In this document: positions 1 to 6,066 of the stretch, piece after piece
Layout of the letters: each line of letters opens with the position of its first letter
How positions within the stretch are numbered: the first letter of the stretch is position 1
From: an uncultured Eubacterium sp.
GTDB lineage: Bacteria > Bacillota > Clostridia > Lachnospirales > Lachnospiraceae
Length of the DNA: 64,000 nucleotides
NCBI GenBank assembly: GCA_910578975.1
Contig: CAJTRZ010000003.1
Location: forward strand, 14,580-78,579
Direction of reading: 5' to 3'
The notes under the pieces: generated by a model
What the model was told of the DNA's origin: nothing
What the model saw: the letters and a program-made list of their open reading frames with translations, nothing else
The model's database searches: none
Position numbers and translations under genes: made by a program

Positions 1-36
1 CTATAATTAAAAAATATAGAATAGTAGTTTCTCTAC

Positions 37-1839
37 TTATTTACTAATGATTTTTTTACCAGCACACTTTACATATGCTCTTACTTTATATCTCTTTTTA
101 CTTTTTGCTTTTTTAAATACAAACTTATTTTTCTTATTTCCTTTTATAACAACTGCTTTTTTATTTTTTCTATAAATAATATATCCGTCAGCACCTTTTA
201 CTTTATTCCATGAAATACGAAGACCATTGTTTAATTTTTTCACTTTACACTTTGGTGATTTAAACTTTATAGTCTTATGTACAGAAACAAAATCTGAATA
301 GATTTTCCCACTGCCGTTCTTAATAAATGACCTTACTTTAAAAGTATATTTTATTCCCGGTTTCAACTTCTTTATAGTACATTCTCCGGCATATCCATTA
401 AAAATGGTTTTTACAAGCTTATATTTCCCTTTTAGTGTCCTGCACCAGATTTCATTTCCATCTGCCTCGCCCGAATTGTACCATGATAAAGCAATACTAT
501 TATAAGATTTCTTTTCAGCTTCTAAATCATCTACTCTGTTATTTCTAATTTCTGCCCATTCTTTACGCAGATAATCAACCCTGTTCTTTAACCAATTTCT
601 TAACATCGTAACATTTTCGATGTAAGTTTTCGGATGATTTTCAAATTCCAGACCGATAGGATTATCGCATATAGAATATCTCTTTGTAATACTCCATCCG
701 GCACCACCATCTAATACAGATTCATAATTTCTTTCAAAAGATTTTCTATAACTTTCTAATAAATAGTCTATCCGGCTATTTCCTAATCCATTTTTAGTAT
801 ACATATTTTCAATCGTAGTAAACATCTTTTTCACACGCTCGTTTAATCTGCTGATAAACTCATCGCTTTTTATTAAATATGAATACCACTTCATTTGTGT
901 ACAAAACAATTTCCTGTAACTAATGTTGCCTTCGTAATAATCTTTATAAAATGTCTTAGAAGCATTGCCGGATGACAAATCAACATCCCACAATGGTCCG
1001 GCATACATTTTATTATCTTTAACATAAAACCTGGTAGAACTATAATTAAAATCTACAGCTTTAAAAATTTCACTTACGATATAATAATTAATAAAGGAAT
1101 CTACATCAATATACTTAGAATATTCAGACAATCTGTTTGTTTTCAAAGCGTTTTCCACTTTCATCAAATAATTCTCAATATTTTTATATTGACTGTCTGT
1201 AGGAATCTCTGGCTCGTTAATTGCAAAACGAATCCCATTTTTTGTCTGAACATATGTAACATCGGATTCATATCTCTCACGTTCCAGCTCAATCAAAAAA
1301 TCATCACCACTCTCATCAATTTCTACCTTCCCTGTTCCTGCCTCAACAGGCTCAGTAATCAGATAATTTCCAATTAATTGATTATTATAATACAAATCTA
1401 CAAATCTTGTCTGTGAAATATAATTAAGACCCATTCTTGTTCCTAATTCCAAACATAATGCATTCCTCATTAACGTTTTATCAAATGCATTTGCTAGTAC
1501 ATTCCACTTTTTTCCTTTATCCATTCCCAAAACAGAAACTTTAGAACTGAATTTAATTTTTACCGGTTTCTTTTCTGCTTTTAATGTTGAATTTCCTCTT
1601 AATTTCACAAAAGCCTGATGGTCACTGACGTCTATTTTTCCGTCTTTTCTGACCACTTCGATAACAGCACTTTCATAAACTGCTTTTGTCAAATTATTCA
1701 TTTCCTTATCACAAGTAATATAAATTCTATCGATATCACCTGTTTCGTAATCCTGTGCCATAACACTCATACCACAAAACATGACAAAAGCAATTACAAG
1801 TATCATGAAATAAACTCCTTTTAATCTGACTATCCTCAT
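37..1839 (-). CDS. cotH: CotH-family spore coat protein kinase with C-terminal FN3-like domains
   Basis: CotH proteins are atypical secreted or spore-surface protein kinases that phosphorylate coat proteins. The start at 1839 is chosen because a GGAGGTGGA box at 1841-1849 sits just upstream and a clean signal peptide (MRIVRLKGVYFMILV...) follows; this gives 600 residues. The CotH kinase core covers roughly residues 20-435, with the family landmarks GNSTLKAEKKPVKIKF, KKWNVLANAFDKTLMRN, IGNYLITEPVE and GPLWDVDLSSG, the last being the metal-binding DxD region. Two lysine-rich fibronectin-III-like domains follow (about 445-530 and 535-600), ending in a very basic tail. It is divergent from dpaA-dpaB-asnB, which fits a spore role. 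Whether the kinase acts on the spore or on the vegetative wall is inference, because no clear sporulation promoter was found for it. Confidence 0.9.
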   Translation of the reverse strand: MRIVRLKGVYFMILVIAFVMFCGMSVMAQDYETGDIDRIYITCDKEMNNLTKAVYESAVIEVVRKDGKIDVSDHQAFVKLRGNSTLKAEKKPVKIKFSSKVSVLGMDKGKKWNVLANAFDKTLMRNALCLELGTRMGLNYISQTRFVDLYYNNQLIGNYLITEPVEAGTGKVEIDESGDDFLIELERERYESDVTYVQTKNGIRFAINEPEIPTDSQYKNIENYLMKVENALKTNRLSEYSKYIDVDSFINYYIVSEIFKAVDFNYSSTRFYVKDNKMYAGPLWDVDLSSGNASKTFYKDYYEGNISYRKLFCTQMKWYSYLIKSDEFISRLNERVKKMFTTIENMYTKNGLGNSRIDYLLESYRKSFERNYESVLDGGAGWSITKRYSICDNPIGLEFENHPKTYIENVTMLRNWLKNRVDYLRKEWAEIRNNRVDDLEAEKKSYNSIALSWYNSGEADGNEIWCRTLKGKYKLVKTIFNGYAGECTIKKLKPGIKYTFKVRSFIKNGSGKIYSDFVSVHKTIKFKSPKCKVKKLNNGLRISWNKVKGADGYIIYRKNKKAVVIKGNKKNKFVFKKAKSKKRYKVRAYVKCAGKKIISK

Positions 1840-1922
1840 ATCCACCTCCATATAATCCGATACTTTTCTGATAAATTGTATTATAACATTTTCACACCAA
1901 AAGAAAAACATATATTTAAATC

Positions 1923-1949
1923 ACTTTTAAACAATATTTGCATAAATTA
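1923..1949 (+). promoter_or_regulatory. sigma-K-like promoter of the dpaA operon
   Basis: The sequence reads AC (1923-1924), 16 nt, CATA (1941-1944), 3 nt, TA (1948-1949). This matches the sigma-K (late mother-cell) form AC-N16/17-CATA-N3-TA exactly. It lies just ahead of the dpaA ribosome binding site (1956-1960), leaving a short leader. In Bacillus subtilis spoVF is transcribed by sigma-K, which supports the call. Transcription itself is not shown by sequence. Confidence 0.6.
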
Positions 1950-1965
1950 AATCATGGAGGTGCCT

Positions 1966-2781
1966 ATGAAACCAATTGCTGTATTATCCGGAGACAAACG
2001 ACAGGATTATATCTGTCAGTATTTAACTAATCATGGATACAATGCATATTTAAAATCCACTATGGATTTTAATCAGGACGATTTTATTATTTGTTCCACG
2101 CCACTATGCAAAAAAGGAAAGTATTTAAATTGTGACTTTTATTCCAGTTTTCCGATGGAAACATTTATGAATCTGTTAAAACCCGGTCAGACAGTTTTTG
2201 CCGGAAGCATTCCAAAAGAATTTTATAATAACAATTCTTTAAATCTCGTAGATGTTCTTCACGATGAAACTGTTGTGTGGAATAATGCTGTTCTTACAGC
2301 TGAGGGACTTGTCTCATCAATTATCACCCACACTGACTCTACTATCAGAAATGCCAGAATACTCATTCTGGGTTTTGGTAAATGTGGTATTAATGTGGCA
2401 AGAACATTGACTTCCCTGGCTGGAAAAGTTTCAATTTACGACCACACATCCCTTCATCTGATACAGGCAAGAGCATATGGATACGAGGGCATTGAATATG
2501 ACGACTTAATTCACCATATTGATAAATTTGATATAATTATCAACACCGTTCCAACTGATATTTTTCAGGAAATACACTATATGAAAGCCAAAGGCAGTTG
2601 TGTACTATTTGAAATCGCCTCTGCTCCTTACGGTTTCAAGGAGGATTTTGCAAAAAAATATAATTTATCTCTCATTACATGCCCTGGCATACCTGGCGTT
2701 ACAGCGCCAAAAGCAGCTGGGGAATTAATTGCAAAAAGCATAATTTCATATTTAGAAAGGACTGAGATAAATGGTTCATAA
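1966..2781 (+). CDS. dpaA: Dipicolinate synthase subunit A
   Basis: DpaA (SpoVFA) and DpaB together convert the lysine-pathway intermediate 4-hydroxy-tetrahydrodipicolinate to dipicolinic acid, the calcium chelator of the spore core, in the mother cell. The start at 1966 follows GGAGG (1956-1960), giving 271 residues. The N-terminal half is a small alpha/beta domain. The second half is a Rossmann NAD(P)-binding domain with ARILILGFGKCGINVARTL, then the CPGIPGVTAPKAAG region typical of DpaA. The gene overlaps dpaB by 11 bp, indicating translational coupling. Unlike in Bacillus, where spoVF sits with asd-dapG-dapA, the partner here is asnB and asd lies 10 kb away. Confidence 0.95.
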   Translation: MKPIAVLSGDKRQDYICQYLTNHGYNAYLKSTMDFNQDDFIICSTPLCKKGKYLNCDFYSSFPMETFMNLLKPGQTVFAGSIPKEFYNNNSLNLVDVLHDETVVWNNAVLTAEGLVSSIITHTDSTIRNARILILGFGKCGINVARTLTSLAGKVSIYDHTSLHLIQARAYGYEGIEYDDLIHHIDKFDIIINTVPTDIFQEIHYMKAKGSCVLFEIASAPYGFKEDFAKKYNLSLITCPGIPGVTAPKAAGELIAKSIISYLERTEINGS

Positions 2782-3376
2782 CTTTAAAGATAAGAACATT
2801 GGTGTAGGAATTACCGGTTCTTACTGTACCTACAAAAAAGTATTCGAAGAACTAAAGCGGCTTGCAGATACCAAAGCAAATATATTTACTATTTTTTCAG
2901 ATCATGCTTCCACAACAGACAGCCGTTTTGGAAAATGTAAAGATTTTTTACAAATGGCGGAAGAAATTAGTGGAAGACCACCAATCACAACTATACCGGA
3001 TGCTGAGCCTATCGGTCCGAAATCCATGTTGGACATTTTAATTATTGCCCCATGTACTGGCAATACTTTATCAAAATTGGCAAACGGTATATCTGATACA
3101 CCAGTCTTAATGGCTGCCAAAGCACACCTTAGAAATAACAGACCTTTAGTAATTTTTTTAAGCACAAACGACGCATTAGGAATGAATTTAAAAAATATTG
3201 GAATTCTTCTAAATACAAAAAATATTTTCTTCGTACCTTTTGGGCAGGATAACTATATTACAAAACCGAACTCTATGATAGCTCACGTAGATTTAATTGA
3301 AGAAACAATTGAAAAAGCATTGGGCGGCAGACAAATTCAGCCTGTTATTAAAAGTCCACATGTTACGATTCTATAA
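2771..3376 (+). CDS. dpaB: Dipicolinate synthase subunit B
   Basis: DpaB (SpoVFB) is the flavoprotein-fold subunit of dipicolinate synthase and works with DpaA. The 201 residues begin with the flavoprotein-type strand and loop GVGITGSYCTYKKVFEEL and contain the conserved IIAPCTGNTLSKLANGISD segment and the late NDALGMNLKNIG motif. This is normal length for the family. The start at 2771 lies inside the end of dpaA (11-bp overlap) with an AAGG box about 10 nt upstream, so expression depends on the dpaA transcript and its sigma-K-like promoter. asnB follows after only 19 bp. Confidence 0.95.
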   Translation: MVHNFKDKNIGVGITGSYCTYKKVFEELKRLADTKANIFTIFSDHASTTDSRFGKCKDFLQMAEEISGRPPITTIPDAEPIGPKSMLDILIIAPCTGNTLSKLANGISDTPVLMAAKAHLRNNRPLVIFLSTNDALGMNLKNIGILLNTKNIFFVPFGQDNYITKPNSMIAHVDLIEETIEKALGGRQIQPVIKSPHVTIL

Positions 3377-3395
3377 TTTTATTTAGGAGTATTTT

Positions 3396-5240
3396 ATGTG
3401 CGGTATCGCTGGTTTTTATCAATTAAAACATGATGTTTTTAAAGATTATTCTTTTAACCTTTTGAAAAACAAATTAATTAATATGAAAAATTCCATGAAA
3501 CATCGTGGTCCAAACGATGATGAAATTTATATGGAAGGTTTCTGTGGATTAGCCCATACAAGATTATCAATTCGTGACTTAAAGGGTGGTCACCAGCCTA
3601 TGACAAGGCGTTATAATGGCAGACGTGCTACCATCGCTTACAATGGCGAACTATATAATACGAATGAATTAAAACACCGATTATCATCATATGATATTGA
3701 TTTGAGAACAACCAGCGATACTGAAATCATCCTTTATTGCTATCTTGTTTTTGGAACAAAAATTTTTAAAGATTTCAATGGCATCTTTGCTTTTGCAATC
3801 TATGATAATAATAAATTAATCATTGCAAGAGATCATGTAGGAGTAAAACCTTTATTCTTCTATATAGATCAAAAGCAATTTGTATTCTCTTCCGAACCTA
3901 AAGGTATATTTGCCTACGGAATCGAGCCCAAACTTGATAATGACAGCTGGTGCGAAATTATCGGACTTGGACCTGCACATACACTGGGTAATGGTGTTTT
4001 TGCAGGAGTTCATGAGGTACTTCCCGGACATTTTATGTCTGTTACTCTTAATGAAAATAGAGAAATTTCCTTGTCAGACACCTGTTTTTGGAAATTATCC
4101 AGCAGAATACACCGGGATGATTATGCCTCTACTGTCTGTTATACAAACTATTTAATTGAAGACAGTATAAAAAAACAGATGGTGTCGGATATTCCTATTT
4201 GTACTTTTCTATCAGGAGGACTGGATTCTAGTCTTGTTTCTTCTATTGTAAGCAGTAATCTTGGAGATAAAAAACTGAATACCTATTCATTCGATTTTGT
4301 AGACAACGAGATTAACTTTAAGGCAAATTCTTTTCAGACTACAAGAGATAGACCGTTTGTAGACATCATGACCGAATACATTAACAGTAACCACAAATAT
4401 CTGGAATGTAACAATACTGACCAGATAAACTGTTTGTTTGAAGCGGTTGATGCCAGAGATATGCCTTGTATGGCAGATGTCGAATCCTCCATGCTATATT
4501 TCTGCAGACTGGTTTCTAGAGAATGCAAGGTGACTTTAACAGGTGAATGTGCTGATGAAATATTTGGTGGCTATCCATGGTTCCACAGAGCAGATATGTT
4601 AAATCAGAATACCTTTCCATGGTCTTACGATATGAATGCCCGGACTTATTTGTTTAAAAAGGATTTTATTGATGAATTAAACATTGCCGATTATGTAAAA
4701 AATGCCTATGAAGCATCTGTAGGTGAGTGTGAATATTTAGAAGACGAAAATGAAACAGAAACATTACGCCGAAAAGTTACGTGGCTAAATATAAAATGGT
4801 TTATGATGACGCTTCTTACCAGAATGGATCGGTGCAGCATGTTCTCAGGTCTTGAAGCCAGAGTTCCTTTTGCAGATTACCGGATCTTAGAATATGTCTT
4901 CAATGTCCCTTGGGAATACAAATGTTATAACAACCAGACCAAAAGTCTGTTGATAGAATGTGGAAAGAATTATCTTCCGGATGAAATTCTGTATCGAAAG
5001 AAAACTCCTTATCCAAAGACTTATGATCCAAATTATGAGAAAATGCTGGGGCAAATGGTTTTAGAAGAATATAATTCAAATCTTTCTCTTCAGACAATTA
5101 TTGATAAAGAAAAACTACTTAGCTTTGTAAACAGTCCAAAAGATTATGGCAAACCTTGGTATGGCCAGCTTATGGCAGGACCACAGATGCTCGCCTATGT
5201 ATTACAGATTGGATATTGGCTTAGAAAATATCATTTATAA
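3396..5240 (+). CDS. asnB: Asparagine synthase, glutamine-hydrolysing
   Basis: Converts aspartate, glutamine and ATP to asparagine, glutamate, AMP and PPi. The 614 residues show both domains. The N-terminal class II glutamine amidotransferase begins MCGIAGFYQ with nucleophile Cys2, then HTRLSIRDL, and extends to about residue 210. The C-terminal synthetase has the PP-loop FLSGGLDSSLVSS, GECADEIFGGY and SGLEARVPFAD. An AGGAG box precedes the start, and a hairpin terminator follows the stop immediately. The gene is third in the dpaA-dpaB unit, with no promoter seen in the 19-bp gap, so it is probably made in the mother cell during sporulation. B. subtilis has a sporulation-linked paralogue, AsnO, and this gene may play that part (inference). 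Confidence 0.93.
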   Translation: MCGIAGFYQLKHDVFKDYSFNLLKNKLINMKNSMKHRGPNDDEIYMEGFCGLAHTRLSIRDLKGGHQPMTRRYNGRRATIAYNGELYNTNELKHRLSSYDIDLRTTSDTEIILYCYLVFGTKIFKDFNGIFAFAIYDNNKLIIARDHVGVKPLFFYIDQKQFVFSSEPKGIFAYGIEPKLDNDSWCEIIGLGPAHTLGNGVFAGVHEVLPGHFMSVTLNENREISLSDTCFWKLSSRIHRDDYASTVCYTNYLIEDSIKKQMVSDIPICTFLSGGLDSSLVSSIVSSNLGDKKLNTYSFDFVDNEINFKANSFQTTRDRPFVDIMTEYINSNHKYLECNNTDQINCLFEAVDARDMPCMADVESSMLYFCRLVSRECKVTLTGECADEIFGGYPWFHRADMLNQNTFPWSYDMNARTYLFKKDFIDELNIADYVKNAYEASVGECEYLEDENETETLRRKVTWLNIKWFMMTLLTRMDRCSMFSGLEARVPFADYRILEYVFNVPWEYKCYNNQTKSLLIECGKNYLPDEILYRKKTPYPKTYDPNYEKMLGQMVLEEYNSNLSLQTIIDKEKLLSFVNSPKDYGKPWYGQLMAGPQMLAYVLQIGYWLRKYHL

Positions 5241-5241
5241 A

Positions 5242-5284
5242 AAAATAAGGGAAAATACAAACATTTGTATTCTCCCTTATTTTA
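5242..5284. terminator. Bidirectional terminator between asnB and the HEPN gene
   Basis: A hairpin with arms AAAATAAGGGAAAATACAAA and TTGTATTCTCCCTTATTTT and a three-base loop has an A-run on one side and a T-run on the other. It lies between two convergent genes and can terminate both. The stop codon of the minus-strand gene (5282-5284) is inside the arm. Confidence 0.8.
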
Positions 5285-5692
5285 ATCTATGCATTCTAAA
5301 TTTTCCCCATATGTATTAATCAATCCATTTTCTAATTTTTCAAATTCAGGTATAAAATCATTCAAAATCTGACAAACTAATCTCTTTGCTGCTTCTCCAT
5401 CATATATATGCGTCATATCATTTCGGGTTTTTAACATTTCAATCCAGACATCTTCATCTATAAACTTATAATACACAGTATACGCAGCCTTGATAATTTC
5501 TCGTGGAGAACCTGTATTTGCCATTTTGTTTCCTTCATACTGCAAAGTTTCTTTTAGTACTTTCCAACCTAATTCAAACTGTATAAAAAATTTATCAATT
5601 ATGCCACTAATAATAAATTCATTATCCAAATCCTCATCTCCTGCTTTTTCAAGCACTCGTAAATTCTTAATATAATTATTGAATTTCTTCAT
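5282..5692 (-). CDS. HEPN-domain protein, HepT/HI0074-like (toxin of an MNT/HEPN pair)
   Basis: This is a 136-residue all-helical HEPN-family protein of the type annotated as nucleotidyltransferase substrate binding (HI0074 family). Near the C-terminus it carries RNDMTHIY, an exact R-x4-H-x-Y motif. In characterised HepT toxins the R and H form the ribonuclease site and the tyrosine is the residue adenylylated by the partner MntA. The start ATG at 5692 lies inside the end of the upstream MNT gene (17-bp overlap), so the two are co-translated. Toxicity here is inference; some HI0074 proteins may serve other roles. Confidence 0.8.
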   Translation of the reverse strand: MKKFNNYIKNLRVLEKAGDEDLDNEFIISGIIDKFFIQFELGWKVLKETLQYEGNKMANTGSPREIIKAAYTVYYKFIDEDVWIEMLKTRNDMTHIYDGEAAKRLVCQILNDFIPEFEKLENGLINTYGENLECID

Positions 5693-5969
5693 AAATCACA
5701 ACTCCCTCCTTAGTGATAGATTCTCTTAATTCAGGCTGTATATCTGTATCTATATCTACAACATCAAACATTAGCAATGTAGAAGTCTTTTCTTCCACAT
5801 CCAGATAAAACATCGTTTTATTTCCTCCACTGACTGCCAAATCAATATCACTTGTTTTATGAAAATCTGCACGTGCTCTTGAGCCAAATAGAATTACTTT
5901 TTTTATGCCATGTTTCTTAGCTAAATGTTTTATTTCCTCTAATACTTCTTCTTTAATCCCTGTTTCCAT
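5676..5969 (-). CDS. MNT-type minimal nucleotidyltransferase (antitoxin of the pair)
   Basis: A 97-residue protein with the polymerase-beta-like signature GSRARADFHKTSDID, which is GS-x10-D-x-D, the hallmark of MntA nucleotidyltransferases. These enzymes transfer AMP to the HEPN partner and neutralise it. The start at 5969 is preferred because GGAG (5979-5982) is correctly spaced; an upstream in-frame TTG at 5984 overlaps that box. An imperfect inverted repeat lies upstream at 6001-6044 and could be an operator. The order MNT then HEPN with overlapping ends is usual for this toxin-antitoxin family. Confidence 0.82.
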   Translation of the reverse strand: METGIKEEVLEEIKHLAKKHGIKKVILFGSRARADFHKTSDIDLAVSGGNKTMFYLDVEEKTSTLLMFDVVDIDTDIQPELRESITKEGVVIYEEIQ

Positions 5970-6000
5970 AATGCAAATCTCCAATATATACTCTACTAAA

Positions 6001-6044
6001 ATCAGTATAACACAACCCTTTATTTTTTGCGACTAAATACTGAT
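6001..6044. repeat. Inverted repeat upstream of the MNT/HEPN pair
   Basis: The 8-bp arms ATCAGTAT (6001-6008) and ATACTGAT (6037-6044) are separated by 28 bp, between the end of the GTPase fusion gene and the start of the MNT gene. It could be an autoregulatory operator or a weak terminator; the sequence alone does not decide. Confidence 0.3.
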
Positions 6045-6066
6045 ATAACAATTTCTCTGAATACTA

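Noticed and set aside
1840..1911. Longer CotH start
   Set aside because: The frame stays open to 1911, but the added residues precede a clear GGAGGT site and signal peptide; the start at 1839 is better supported.
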